Source: Aureobasidium sp. EXF-3400 (Eukaryota > Ascomycota > Dothideomycetes > Dothideales > Saccotheciaceae). From it: a stretch of 64,000 nucleotides of DNA. The stretch spans positions 123,223 to 187,222 of the forward strand of contig SWBL01000054.1 in the NCBI GenBank assembly GCA_024195585.1. Direction: 5' to 3'. A program made the position numbers and the translations under genes. The notes beneath the pieces were generated by a model that was not told the DNA's origin, did not search any database, and worked only from the letters and a program-made list of their open reading frames with translations. Of the stretch, positions 1 to 11,154 are shown piece after piece; within the stretch, counting starts at the first letter, position 1; each line of letters starts with the position of its first letter.

Positions 1-2559
1 GAGCCTGATGTAGAGACTGCTAGCCGCAGACGTCAACGACCCAGACGGATGCCTAGACCCATCAACTGGCAGCCTTCCACACCACAAAGTCAGAAGATCC
101 TGGCCGACTGGCAAGCGAGACAAACCACACCTGCACAACAAAAAATGCTCGCAGCAAGGCAATCGCTACCTGCCTGGAGGTTGCGAAACGCCATTGTCGA
201 AGCCGTCACATCTTCTCAAGTCACCATTATCTCTGGTGAGACTGGTTCTGGAAAGTCTACTCAGTCTGTTCAGTTCGTTCTTGACGACATGATCAGGCAA
301 GGTCTTGGAGAGGCGGCAAACATTATCTGTACTCAACCTCGCAGAATTTCAGCTTTGGGTCTGGCAGATCGTGTCGCTGATGAGCGTTGTGTCAAGGTTG
401 GTGAAGAGGTCGGTTACTCGATCAGAGGAGAGTCGAAACAAAAAGCTGGCACTACCAAAATCACTTTTGTCACCACTGGTGTCTTGTTGAGACGACTACA
501 AACGTCTGGCGGAAAGCCGCAAGATGTTGTCGATGCTCTGGCTGATGTCAGTCATGTGGTTATCGATGAAGTTCACGAACGCAGTTTGGACACCGACTTC
601 CTCATGGTGCTTCTGAGAGATGTGTTGCAGGTCCGCAAGGATCTGAAATTGATCCTTATGTCTGCCACTCTTGATGCACAGATCTTCAAGAGCTACTTCG
701 CCGGCAAAATGACCGTCAGCACAATTGAGATCGAAGGCAGAACCCACCCTGTTCAAGATGTCTACCTTGACGATGTCCTACGCATGACTGGTTTTGCCGG
801 TGGCATCACCGAGGAAGGTGACGAGGAGAGCAGCAAAGAGCCCAGTATGGGCGCGGCTCTCCGCAGCGTCGGCATGAAAATCAACTACGACCTCATCTCG
901 GATACTGTACAAACCATCGACGAGCAACTGGGTTCGGAAAATGGCGGTATCCTCATTTTCCTTCCTGGTCTGGCCGAGATTGACCGCACACTCAAAGCAT
1001 TGCAGCATCACCACCACATCCATGCTTTGCCTTTACATGCTTCTCTGCAACCAGCTGAGCAAAAGCGAGTCTTTCCTCCCGCCCCCGCCGGCAAGCGTAA
1101 AGTCATCTGCGCAACCAACGTCGCTGAGACTTCCATCACTATCGAGGATATCGTTGCCGTCATCGATTCTGGTCGTGTCAAAGAAACCAGCTTCGACGCT
1201 GCAAACGGTATGACCAAGCTCGAAGAAGTATGGGCATCTAGGGCAGCTTGTAAACAGCGTCGTGGTCGTGCTGGTCGTGTACGCGCAGGTACTTGCTACA
1301 AGCTGTACACCAAGCAAGCAGAAACCACAAAGATGGCTGAGCGTCCAGACCCAGAGATCTTACGCGTACCGCTGGAGCAATTGTGCTTGAGTGTCAAGGC
1401 AATGGGAGTGCTTGACGTTCCTTCCTTCCTGTCTCGCGCCATTACGCCTCCTTCCACGCTGGCTGTTAGCGGTGCGTTGACAACTCTGCATCGTATGGGC
1501 GCTCTTGATGGCGCAGAACTCACGGCTTTGGGACGTCATCTCAGTTCCATTCCTGCTGATCTTCGTTGCGGCAAATTACTCGTTTATGGTGCTGTGTTCG
1601 GCTGTCTGGATGCATGTCTTACCATCGCATCTATTCTCACCGCACGCTCGCCATTTGTGTCGCCTCCAGCCCGTCGCGACGAGGCGAAAACAGCTCGTTT
1701 GGCATTTGCACCAGGCGGTCAAGGCGATCTCCTCTGCGATCTGCGCGCATTCGAGCTATGGACGCAAAAACGCGCTGAAGGAACACCGTCCTCATCTCTA
1801 CGTCAATGGTGCGACAGCAACTTCCTGTCGTCGCAGACACTATTCGACATTAATACCAACCGCAGACAATACATGTCTTCTTTGCAAGAAATCGGGTTCT
1901 TGAACTCTACCTCTTCGTCTTCTGCTACAGCAGACTACAATGCCAGAAACAGCAACATTGCTCTCGTTCGCGCATTGGTGGCTGCAGCCTTCTCACCCCA
2001 AGTCGCACGCATAGAGTTCCCTGATACCAAATACGCAGCCTCAGTCTCTGGCGCTGTAGCCCTCGACCCAGAAGCAAGAACGATAAAGTATTTCCGCGAA
2101 CCCAATGCTGCCGCTGCACCGACTCTCCAAAACGGAAAACCTACACCACAACAGCCAGAACAGGGAAGTTCGAGGTTGTTTATTCATCCCAGCAGTGTGC
2201 TGTTTTCCTCAGCGCCAGGTCAAAACTTTCCCCCTTCCACTGCATTTGTTTCCTACTTTTCGCTTCTCAGCACCTCTAAGACTTTTATTCGGGACCTCAC
2301 ACCGTTTAACGCGTATACTCTTCTTTTGTTCTCCGGCGATATTGCACTGGATACACAGAATAGAGGGTTGGTCGTTGATGGGTGGATACGATTGAAGGGA
2401 TGGGCGAGAATTGGAGTTTTGGTGGGTAGATTGAGGGGAATGCTTGATAATGTGCTGGAAGGGTTGGTGGAGAGGCCGGGAGAGCAGTTGAAGGGGAAGG
2501 AGAGGGGGTTGGTGGATTTGGTTGCTAGGTTGGTTGAGTTGGACGGATTGGACAGATAG
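1..2559 (+). CDS. DEAH-type ATP-dependent RNA helicase, 3' part (5' end outside window)
   Basis: The frame is open from base 1, so this is the C-terminal part of a longer gene; about 852 residues are visible. A Met at 49 is probably internal. Superfamily 2 helicase motifs are in order: Walker A GETGSGKST (about nt 235), QPRR (motif Ia), DEVH in place of DEAH (about nt 565), SATLD (motif III), TNVAETSIT (motif V) and QRRGRAGR (motif VI). A helicase-associated HA2 region and an OB-fold-like C terminus follow. DEVH and this layout fit the DHX57/DHX29/yeast YLR419W group, which often carries N-terminal RWD or UBA domains; that part would lie left of the window. Expected role: ATP-driven RNA or RNP remodelling. 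The subgroup is an inference. No intron is seen in the visible part. Confidence 0.9.
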   Translation, partial: EPDVETASRRRQRPRRMPRPINWQPSTPQSQKILADWQARQTTPAQQKMLAARQSLPAWRLRNAIVEAVTSSQVTIISGETGSGKSTQSVQFVLDDMIRQGLGEAANIICTQPRRISALGLADRVADERCVKVGEEVGYSIRGESKQKAGTTKITFVTTGVLLRRLQTSGGKPQDVVDALADVSHVVIDEVHERSLDTDFLMVLLRDVLQVRKDLKLILMSATLDAQIFKSYFAGKMTVSTIEIEGRTHPVQDVYLDDVLRMTGFAGGITEEGDEESSKEPSMGAALRSVGMKINYDLISDTVQTIDEQLGSENGGILIFLPGLAEIDRTLKALQHHHHIHALPLHASLQPAEQKRVFPPAPAGKRKVICATNVAETSITIEDIVAVIDSGRVKETSFDAANGMTKLEEVWASRAACKQRRGRAGRVRAGTCYKLYTKQAETTKMAERPDPEILRVPLEQLCLSVKAMGVLDVPSFLSRAITPPSTLAVSGALTTLHRMGALDGAELTALGRHLSSIPADLRCGKLLVYGAVFGCLDACLTIASILTARSPFVSPPARRDEAKTARLAFAPGGQGDLLCDLRAFELWTQKRAEGTPSSSLRQWCDSNFLSSQTLFDINTNRRQYMSSLQEIGFLNSTSSSSATADYNARNSNIALVRALVAAAFSPQVARIEFPDTKYAASVSGAVALDPEARTIKYFREPNAAAAPTLQNGKPTPQQPEQGSSRLFIHPSSVLFSSAPGQNFPPSTAFVSYFSLLSTSKTFIRDLTPFNAYTLLLFSGDIALDTQNRGLVVDGWIRLKGWARIGVLVGRLRGMLDNVLEGLVERPGEQLKGKERGLVDLVARLVELDGLDR

Positions 2560-3651
2560 AGCTGGATATTCCTGCATGCAAATGCTCGTTTTGATGGTTA
2601 CGAACTGCTACTGTACGTCGGCGCGAGCTCAGCTGCAAACAACCTGTTCTCTCTTCTCGCCCTTTGAATTCTCTCTTACAATCTCTCATCAGCCGCATCG
2701 CTGCAATGAGAATTCAATTTCCTTCACAGAATCAGCTCTCGCTACCAGTATATAATCTCATGTCCCTGCTAGTCTAACCTTCTTCTCTCACACCCGTCGC
2801 AACCAGACCAAGAGGTCTGTCGAGGCTCCCCAGTACAGTACTGCCTCCCACTCTACCAACAATTAGACTCGTTCCCCTAAAGCCACGCCGCCCAATGTCT
2901 ATATGATCGATAACTGGGTCAACGTCGCGATAGCTCTCCCCATGTGTTCGGCTCTAGCGTTAATAGTCTAAGACTACGAAAGTAATGCATGAGATTTATG
3001 TTCTGGGTAGAGAGAACGTGTTTCTTGGAGCTGCATTCGCAAGTAACTTATGGAACTGCACAGCGGATTGTATTGAAACCATGTCCAGTAAGATGTGTAG
3101 GCTTGTATGGTTTTTCCTGAACGCTTGTCCGCATCCTAGAACTATTGTACATTTCCATAGTGTACGAATTACGACACACTATATCAAAGGATTGAAAGAA
3201 GAGAAAAAAAGCATTTGAAGCATCAAGCCGGCTCGGGAACATGAGACAAACAACAATTGTTGCTGGTGAATATTAAATAGAAGCAAGAACAATTGCGGTT
3301 CAAAGCAGGGTGGTGGTGGCCGCGACTTCTACTTTGAGGTTTAAGTGATGCGCGCAAGGGCTGACACAGTTCGTGACAGGGTTTGCTTGGCGCGTCAGCT
3401 GTCGATCTTCCGATTAGTGAATGGAGGCTTGTGATTCGAGGTGGCACTTTTTCTTGCTCATGCTCACCATCGAAACTGAACTAGAAACAACTATTGTGCT
3501 TGCTAAGCAAAGTGAAGCTTGAAAGAGTTTCCAGATCGCAGGGTTTACTGGATACAGCGACCTCTACAAGACTGGGTTTGAAGAGAAGGAGGTTCTACAA
3601 ACAGATCGTCAGCTCGGCACACTCTGGACAAAGCCGGCTTTCCTGCCACAC
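2560..3651. other. Intergenic region, helicase 3' side to RING gene
   Basis: About 1.1 kb with only short open frames and no recognisable protein. It should hold the helicase 3' UTR and the RING-gene promoter. A perfect 12-bp palindrome, CAACAATTGTTG, lies at 3251-3262; its role is unknown. No tRNA-like or transposon-like sequence is seen. Confidence 0.5.
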
Positions 3652-5587
3652 ATGCCAACACTCAAGCGTGACCGCGAAGACATGGCCGACGACGGTGCGA
3701 GAAAGAGGACAAAAATATCGCCTTCCGTTGACGAAATACACACAACCCAACCCATCATGGACCTGACGGCTGAGGAAACACCTTCCAAACCTGGAGCGGA
3801 TGCCTCACTCTCACAAGACCTTCAGGTATATACATCACGTCGTCTTGTCTCAGAATCTATACTGATGTGTATCTATCCAGACACTAAACATACTACGAGG
3901 CGAATTTGACAACTTGCGACAACTCAACACATGCAAGATTTGCGAACGCCTCATGTACGAACCCTACGTTATCTCCTGCGGCCACACATATTGCTACAGC
4001 TGTCTCTGCACATGGTTCGCCACCAGCACCAAAAAGACATGTCCCAACTGCCGCGAACTCATCACACAATCCCCTGCTCCATCATACGTCATCAGAGAAA
4101 TGATACACATCTTCATGAACCGCCATCATTTGCTACCAGACGGCGAGACCATCGAGCAACATCAGCAATGGGCATTCGAAGAGGCGGAAATGGTGCGCAA
4201 TGACAAGAGCAATGGAGACTCGAAAACGGGCGGGCTGTTTAAAGGTGTCTTTCGTTCTCGTCGTGAGAGACTGCTACCTAATCATGATCCTATCGATCAT
4301 GTGGACAGATGTCCGCGATGCAACTGGGAGATTGAAGATGGAATGTGCTTGCAATGTAATATCCGCATGGATAGATGGAGCGATACCGACACCGAAAGCA
4401 GCTCAGACATGCATGGTGAAAGCATACCAGATGACTTTGAAGACGAGGATATGGATGCTGATGCCGGCCACGGAGAATTTGACATGGACTTTACACCTGC
4501 AGAGTACGATGCCTGGATGAGAACTCACAATATACTGGAACCAGGAGGCTCAGATGACTCGGAAACACGAAATGAAGCCCGAGCTCTACGTCAAGAGTTG
4601 TTGCGTCAAATGGTTAATCGTCAACGGCACAACAATCGCTTTATGAACTGGAATCACGATCATGTAATCCTGGATGAAGCATCCGAAGACGAAGGATCGG
4701 GTCACAGTCTGAATGGGGAAGATGAAGACGAGATCGACGACGAAGACGAAGATGCAGGCTCCCTCGACGAATTCCTAGACGACAGAGATATCAACGACAT
4801 CACCGCCTACACAATGAGTTCTCCAAACCCTGACAACATAATGAGCCAACGCGAGGCACTCGATATGGTCGAAGAAGGACGCCAACGTCACAGAGCAAGA
4901 GCAGGAAGAAATATTCACGTTTCAAATCCAGCCTCAGGATCAGAATCGTACTCCGAGTTTGACTCTGACTCTGACTCCGATGGCATACGCCACAACCCTC
5001 ATTTCCACCGCCCTCAAGCTCCCATCACTATCGACTCAGACGACGATGAAGAATCCGTAGCGCCTGTCCGCCGTCGCGCAATCCGCATCCTCGACAGTGA
5101 AGAGGAAGAAGACAGTGAAGAAGAGGAACCAATACCCGCATCTCGTCGCCCAGCACCTGTATCCCGTCGTTCAAGACCCACTCGCATACCCGACGACGAT
5201 GACGAAGAGTCTGCCTCCGAAACCGCTGCCTCTGCAAACTCAAACCTCGGACACTCCAGCTCTGAAATCTCCAGCGACGAAGAATCAGAAGACGAACACG
5301 CACCAAGAACCACTTCCTCACGCCACCAGCAAAACAGCAGACCCCAACCTCGACCTCCCATCGACTACCTCAGCGACTCTGAAAAATCAAGCGCCTACAC
5401 CGGAGAAAGGTCTGAAGATTTGGAGATTGGCGGTGACTACGATTCTGATGCTGTTCAAGAGGGAGGAGCGAATTTATCTCCTATCAGTGGAGATGAGGAG
5501 CCGCAAGCAGGCATGGACTATTTTGACGTTTATGGCGATGAGGGGGATGAGGAAGATGAAGATGAGGACGAAGATGATTGCTATTGA
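3652..5587 (+). CDS. RING-finger protein with long acidic tail (putative E3 ubiquitin ligase)
   Basis: Two exons, 3652-3825 and 3881-5587 (intron 55 nt), 626 aa. Splicing is phase 0 and joins a Lys/Arg-rich N terminus to a C3HC4 RING at about residues 76-119 (CKIC, CGHTYC, CPNC). A second CPRC...CLQC cluster at about 201-217 could bind another zinc. The remaining 400 residues are low-complexity and very acidic, with Asp/Glu/Ser runs, and the protein ends in a nearly pure Asp/Glu tract. The RING implies E2-dependent ubiquitin transfer; acidic tails of this kind are common in nuclear or chromatin proteins, so a nuclear site is inferred. I do not recognise a named orthologue. The start is the first ATG before the splice in this frame. 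Confidence 0.85.
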
Positions 5588-5876
5588 GAAAGAGGAAGAG
5601 AAATGATATGATACCCACTACACTGCAGAGCAGAGGTTGAAGTTGCAAAATGTTAGTTTATACCCCTTTTCGATGAAAAGATGCAACTTTTACTTTCACC
5701 CATTGTTTGTCAATGACCGGCAAGTGATACAAGGATTCGTGAATGTTCATCACCAGATGTCAATGATTCGACTAAAAGAACGAATTACATTGCACTCTAA
5801 CCAACTATCTCACCAGCCAAAAAAAAGGCAGAAATCCCTCTCCTCCCCAACTCCCCCTCTCACCTGGCGCTAACAC

Positions 5877-8800
5877 TCACTCTTGCTCCCCAACACTATA
5901 ATACCCCCTAAACCTCGCATTCCCCTCAACCCTACAATCCTTAATCGCCCAAAAGCAAGCCATAAGCAACATCGGAAACCTCGCCGTCCAATACATCAAA
6001 TACCCCTCAGGCAACGACCCAACCCTCTTCTTAACATCCGCACTCATGTCCTCATAATGGTTTTTCTTGTTTCTCAATGCACGCAACAAATCCAACATCT
6101 TGGCTCCGTTGTATTTCCGTTGTTTGCCGAGGGTATCGAGGAACATTCTGTCTAACTTACGTTGCCAGTCTGGTTCTTTTTGGCCAACGATGACAGTAGA
6201 GGCGTAGGATTCGAGATAGCAGAGGTGGGGGGAAGGTGGATCGCGGGGTTCGTGTTCGAAGTGATCGGATACATCGCAGAGGAAATCGAGGCGTTTCTTG
6301 GGCGACCAGAAGAATGGGTGACACAAAACTTGAAGAGCTGAAGGTCGGTCTTCGGGATTGTGGGAGAGCATGGCGGTGATGAGTTGGCGTGGTTCTTCGC
6401 TGTCGGAGCCCAGGTCGAGTTTGTGCATGTTTTGGAGATTGTTCTTTTTGATGTTGAGTTCGCGCATTTGCATCCAGCCTTCTTTGTCGTCGTAGGGGTG
6501 GTCGCCTCCGGTCAAGACCCAGAAGAATAGGCATCCTAGAGAGAAGATGTCTGCTGCTCGCTTGACGCCTCCCATTGTGCCACCAGAAGAGCTTTCGCTA
6601 GTGCCAGGGTGAGAGATGTTACTGTGGCCATTGTTAGAGGCTGTATCCTTGGGCTGCGAGATAAGCTCGGGGGCTTTCCATCCGCAGGTACCGGCATTGC
6701 TTGTAGGGTCGATCAAAGTGCTGACATTCTCTGGAAGAGTCTTGCACAGACCAAAGTCTGAGATGACCAGACGAAGCTCATTGGGTCGGTTTGGCTTCGG
6801 GAAGGCGATGAGAATGTTCTGAGGCTTGATGTCTCGATGAATGATGCGAAGGTCGTGGAGATGGTAAAGTCCTTTCGCAAGCTGATAAAGAGCGCCACGA
6901 GCATCACGCTGGACAGCTGAAGCCAGAGATTGAAGTTGCTGGTAGCGGGCTTCCTCGCGAACGTCCGGTAGATTGAACAGGTCCCACAAACTTGCTTGAC
7001 AGAGTTCGACAGCGATGTACAAGAAGTGCTGATCTTTCTGTTGACAGTAATAACGGATAACGTTCTTGTCATGGTCGCTTTGTTGGAGGAACGAGACTTC
7101 CTGAGAAGCCAATTCGTAGTACTGCGAAAGCATGCGTTTGACTGCCACATCGCGGCCTTCGAATTTGCCCTCGAATACACAGGTTCCGGCACTTCCGTGA
7201 CCAATGATGCGATCCGTGTCGATGGTCAGATTGTTAATTTGGATCTTGCCAGACACATTGGGACTCTCGGATGCGTCGACACTAATCACGTCCATGCCGT
7301 CGATCTTGCTGAGAGCCTTTGGGACAGGAGTAGCGAGTGCACCATTGCTTTCCTTGTCGCTGTTGCTTTGACTGTTCTCGCGACGACGCTGTTGTGCTTC
7401 GAGTTGCTCCTTCTTCTCCTTCGCCTTCCTGCCTCCTCTGACGCCACGAGTGGCCTTCTTCTTTGGCTTGACAGGTGTCAGATCTTCCGCGGGCTTATCT
7501 GCTACTTCCGCTGGAGTTGGAGTGGAGACACGGGTAGGTGAGTCGACCTTGACCTCAACAGACGCTTCAGTCGCTGGCGTGGAGTCCTTTGCAATTTCCT
7601 GTTCCCCTTGTGGGAAAATGGTCTCCTCTGCAGGTTCAGGGAAACGGACCTTGCGATCGACGTCTTCAGCAAGGGAAGAGCCATCATCCTTAGCCTGAAC
7701 AGTCTCGCTCAGCTCGGAGGTGACCGGAACAGGCACCTCTTTCATCTTGACGGGGTCGGAAGCCTGGCGTTGTATGAGTTTCTGCACGTCAACCCATCGG
7801 GACACGATCGCAAACAATCCGATCAAAGCAAGCAAGCCAATCAGGCCCGATGACGTGATACCAGCCCAAGGATTTGATGTGTTGGCTAGTATAACTTGAG
7901 CCTGGTCGGTATTGTAGGCATTCGGAGAACCGGCAAGCGATTGATCGGGTCCACCAATGGTAAGAATTTCACTCTGGTCCTGGCTCAAAGGATGGAGAGG
8001 GTGTATGCCCACCAGGTTCGCTCTTTGTTTGGCGGGATTGAAGGTGCCCACAGGAAGGGCGTATCCCTGAGTATAGCAGACAGCGTTGGAAGCGCCGTCA
8101 GTGACGGTAGGATATCTCAGCTCCGACATGGCATACCAGCTACCAGATTCGGTGCAGTTGACAAAGACCTTGTCTTGCTCGAGCGTGTCATCGCCAGCAG
8201 GGCCAATTGGCTGCGGGAGAATGACAAGTGAGGCATCTAGAATTTCTTCGTCGAGTGGTCTGACGACATCGTAGACGCGAGCGACTGGCGACGAGAACTT
8301 CTGCTTGTACAAGATGGAGTTGCCGAATCGACTCGTCTCTCTGTAGTCCACAGCGACTACGCTACCGTCGTGTTGGGTGTATATGTACTTGCTGTCCATA
8401 GTCGAAGCATACTGGTTGTGTAGATCTTTGTCGCGGTTGTTGGGTCCCCACTCGAAGTAGCGAATGGTGCAGATGGGGTTTCCACTCAGCTTGTCTGCAA
8501 TGGAGACGGTGTATTCTGTCCTACCCAAGGTAAGGGTACCGATTGTTTCGCACTCATTGTCTTCGAGGGAACCAAGGCCGTCAACTCGGCGGCAGTTCTG
8601 GTCGTTGTTGAAAGTTGAGGCGCCAGAGCTGAACATTTTGAGGATTCTTCCATTGGATGCGTCGACCGTATAGAGGGTATTCTTCTTGTCGGCGGTATAA
8701 ACTACAGGCGGGTCTTCGCCAGCGTAGGGCGATAGTTCTTCGACGAGTTGCTTGACAGACAAGCCGAGTTTCTGCATGCCAGTGTGTGGCTCAGAAGAGT

Positions 8801-9347
8801 AGACATAGAGGCTTCCATCTTGAGAAGGCTCAACGATCCAGATGAGACTGGTCTCGGGCTGGGCGTCTGGATCCGAGTCGTTGTGATGATAGAGGGTCTC
8901 GATCATGGGCTTGTCGGCCTCTATCTCCCATCTCGGAGCGCCGGTTCTACGGTCTCTTGCATGTAGCTTTCCATCAACGGTCGCCAGGAGAATAATATCC
9001 TCGACTTGCCAATCCTGCAGAGACCGCGCCGGGTGTCGCGAAGAAAGACCACCGGACGAGGCCGATGATCGTGCAGGAGGTGCTCGGACGGCCGGGATAG
9101 ACTCGGCTGGAGCAAAAGTCGCAAGGGCGCGCTCAATTGAAGGGTCGATTGCGGTGTCTTTAAGGTGTTTGTGAGTGGATCTCAATTCTGGCGACGAGCG
9201 CACATTATTGAGCGAAGGGCGTTTGCGGATGTTGTTGGGATTGCCAGCGGACTGCTGCTGCTGAGCAGTGGCTATGAGGGGCAGCCATACGAAAATGCAA
9301 AACAAGGCATTGCCGAGACTCAGTGCTGGAGGTCTTCGACGAGGCAT
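5877..9347 (-). CDS. ire1: IRE1: ER stress sensor kinase/endoribonuclease
   Basis: A single exon of 1156 aa. Order: N-terminal signal peptide, luminal beta-propeller-like stress-sensing domain (to about 490), membrane segment (about 496-516), charged linker with a Lys/Arg-rich stretch, kinase domain from about 705 (GHGSAG loop, VAVKRM lysine, HRDIKPQN, DFG), then a C-terminal KEN ribonuclease domain (about 1012-1156). The RNase residues known from yeast Ire1 appear present: Tyr in KYNG, Arg-Asn in RALRN and His in KNHY. In fungi Ire1 oligomerises on unfolded protein and excises the non-spliceosomal intron of HAC1/hacA mRNA; HAC1 is not in this window. The start ATG at 9347 directly precedes the hydrophobic signal sequence. 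Convergent with the RING gene (289 bp). Confidence 0.97.
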   Translation of the reverse strand: MPRRRPPALSLGNALFCIFVWLPLIATAQQQQSAGNPNNIRKRPSLNNVRSSPELRSTHKHLKDTAIDPSIERALATFAPAESIPAVRAPPARSSASSGGLSSRHPARSLQDWQVEDIILLATVDGKLHARDRRTGAPRWEIEADKPMIETLYHHNDSDPDAQPETSLIWIVEPSQDGSLYVYSSEPHTGMQKLGLSVKQLVEELSPYAGEDPPVVYTADKKNTLYTVDASNGRILKMFSSGASTFNNDQNCRRVDGLGSLEDNECETIGTLTLGRTEYTVSIADKLSGNPICTIRYFEWGPNNRDKDLHNQYASTMDSKYIYTQHDGSVVAVDYRETSRFGNSILYKQKFSSPVARVYDVVRPLDEEILDASLVILPQPIGPAGDDTLEQDKVFVNCTESGSWYAMSELRYPTVTDGASNAVCYTQGYALPVGTFNPAKQRANLVGIHPLHPLSQDQSEILTIGGPDQSLAGSPNAYNTDQAQVILANTSNPWAGITSSGLIGLLALIGLFAIVSRWVDVQKLIQRQASDPVKMKEVPVPVTSELSETVQAKDDGSSLAEDVDRKVRFPEPAEETIFPQGEQEIAKDSTPATEASVEVKVDSPTRVSTPTPAEVADKPAEDLTPVKPKKKATRGVRGGRKAKEKKEQLEAQQRRRENSQSNSDKESNGALATPVPKALSKIDGMDVISVDASESPNVSGKIQINNLTIDTDRIIGHGSAGTCVFEGKFEGRDVAVKRMLSQYYELASQEVSFLQQSDHDKNVIRYYCQQKDQHFLYIAVELCQASLWDLFNLPDVREEARYQQLQSLASAVQRDARGALYQLAKGLYHLHDLRIIHRDIKPQNILIAFPKPNRPNELRLVISDFGLCKTLPENVSTLIDPTSNAGTCGWKAPELISQPKDTASNNGHSNISHPGTSESSSGGTMGGVKRAADIFSLGCLFFWVLTGGDHPYDDKEGWMQMRELNIKKNNLQNMHKLDLGSDSEEPRQLITAMLSHNPEDRPSALQVLCHPFFWSPKKRLDFLCDVSDHFEHEPRDPPSPHLCYLESYASTVIVGQKEPDWQRKLDRMFLDTLGKQRKYNGAKMLDLLRALRNKKNHYEDMSADVKKRVGSLPEGYLMYWTARFPMLLMACFWAIKDCRVEGNARFRGYYSVGEQE

Positions 9348-10204
9348 GTTTCACGAAACAGGTTCCAGCCTTGTGCTCGCATAGGTCGAGGAAGGGAGTC
9401 GGGGGTCTGGGGGCCTCAGATACTCTTAGCACCCATGAGAGATGCCAGAGAAGTGAAAGAATCGATGGCTGGATTGATAAATGACGGACGTGGTGATGAA
9501 TTTGATCAGGGGCATGCACGTCGTGTGCGTGGATGTGGGCTGGGTTGCTTTTTGTGGAGCACGACGACTTCGCGCGTTCCGGGAGTAGCGACCGTTGGAA
9601 CTTGAGCGCGCGAGTGGTGGGGTGAGCTGAGGACACTGACGATGGAGGCTGGAGCCAAAAACTGATGGATCTTGTGTTGATGATGAGAGAAGGAAACACT
9701 GGATGGTGCTGACTGTGTGGGTACAAGCGAACTGCTGCAGTGCTTATTGAGAGTGCCCGTAAGCGCAGCCTATTCTCTATTCGAGACGCTTCGACTGTGA
9801 ATCCCTTGCCGCGGCGACGCCCTGGAAAGCCCTTGCCGAGATCTCGTGTGTGCTCGCGACCACATGCAGGATCAGCTCAACATCTTCCTGCCTTCCGCTA
9901 TCGGGTTTCTTCACCTGGGCTCTCATGTGTACAGTGGCCCCTTCTGCGACTGCTTTTGATTGCCAGCAGCCGTCTGAGATACCCTGCATATTCGACATCC
10001 TGCCGTCTGGGAGATTATTTTTTCCATGATCCCCGCGTTCGAGAAGCGGACCCTTGCGATCGAGTCGCGCGGAGAGTCGGAGATATTTGCCGTAGCTTTG
10101 TATCTTATCAATCAGTTCATCAACCAGTTCCCCGCCTTTATGATCCCTAACTGCTGACCACTTCTGATTTGATTCAACTCAAGTCGTGCTTACATCCAGC
10201 AATT
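9348..10204. other. Divergent promoter region of IRE1 and the DUF427 gene
   Basis: 857 bp between two divergent starts. The longest open frames (9740-10150 on plus and one overlapping the IRE1 start on minus) begin at non-ATG codons and have repetitive, non-protein-like composition. I see no convincing gene; a long IRE1 leader is possible. Confidence 0.5.
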
Positions 10205-11154
10205 ATGGCTGCACCAGGACGTGAAGGCGAGTGAGTCGTGTATCATGCAATAGTCTCGATAGTCTTTGACCATGGCTACATAGCCTACCCACACTTGCCC
10301 GCCACCTCGTGGAAAACGGACCGCACAAAACGCTGCAAACACAACGTCGCGTAAGAATTCTAGTCAACGGCGCTTGCATCGCAGACACGCTCGGTACATC
10401 AGATGCCCTCTTTGTATGGGAGCATCCATATTATCCTCAGCTCTATGTTCCCAAAGGTGCCTTGATTGAGGACATCCAGGGCTATACTATCGCCTATGAG
10501 CATCATCAAGATGTCAAGGACACTCATGATGGATTGATTGCACACACACTCAAAGTCAAGGTAACCCGCAAATCTGACAACAACTTGAAAGAAGTAAAAG
10601 ACAGCTTTATGGTCTTCAGCGGCAACCTCGGTGATAAAGCTTCTACACTCAACAACATGCTCAAAGTCCATTTCAGTGCTGCAGGTGAGTCGCCGTTCCG
10701 ATACCACAACGGCATCGCTGTCCTAAATATGTCTGCTCCAGACCAATGGCTCGAAGAAGACACCCCGATCTTCGTGCATCCCAAAGACCCTTTCAAACGC
10801 GTCGACATCCTACAAAGTTCCCGTGCCATCCGCGTCTCCCTCAACAACAGCATTATCGCAGAATCAACCTTTTCTATGCAACTCTACGAAACTGGTCTTC
10901 GCACACGATACTACATTCCGCTCACCGCTATCGATGCCTCGGTGTTACGACCTAGTAAAACAACTACACGGTGCCCGTATAAAGGTGAAGCTGAATATTA
11001 TGATGTGGTTGTTGGTGGTGAGGTATACAAGGATGTTGTGTGGTTTTATACGAGGCCGACGGTGGAGTGTACTACGATTGCTGGTTTGTGCTGTTTCTAC
11101 AATGAGAAAGTGGATATGAAGATACGGAATGGGGATGATTGGATGGAGGCGTGA
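10205..11154 (+). CDS. DUF427 protein with two tandem DUF427-like units
   Basis: Two exons, 10205-10230 (26 nt) and 10284-11154, giving 298 aa. The splice (phase 2, GTGAGT donor) restores an Asp codon and enters the long open frame, which has no ATG of its own near its start; this is why the tiny first exon is proposed. Each half has the beta-rich DUF427 pattern: an N-terminal unit with RILVNGACIADT and a second with RAIRVSLNNSIIAEST, each followed by a WEHPYYPQLY- or YETGLRTRYY-type segment and a Tyr/Phe-rich end. DUF427 is common in bacteria and present in many fungi; its biochemical function is not established. No signal peptide or membrane segment, so cytosolic by inference. Confidence 0.85.

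Noticed and set aside
7000..8300. Plus-strand frames inside IRE1
   Set aside because: Antisense shadows of the IRE1 coding sequence.
9740..10150. 136-codon frame between IRE1 and the DUF427 gene
   Set aside because: Starts at a non-ATG codon and its Arg/Pro/Ser-rich product resembles translated noncoding DNA.
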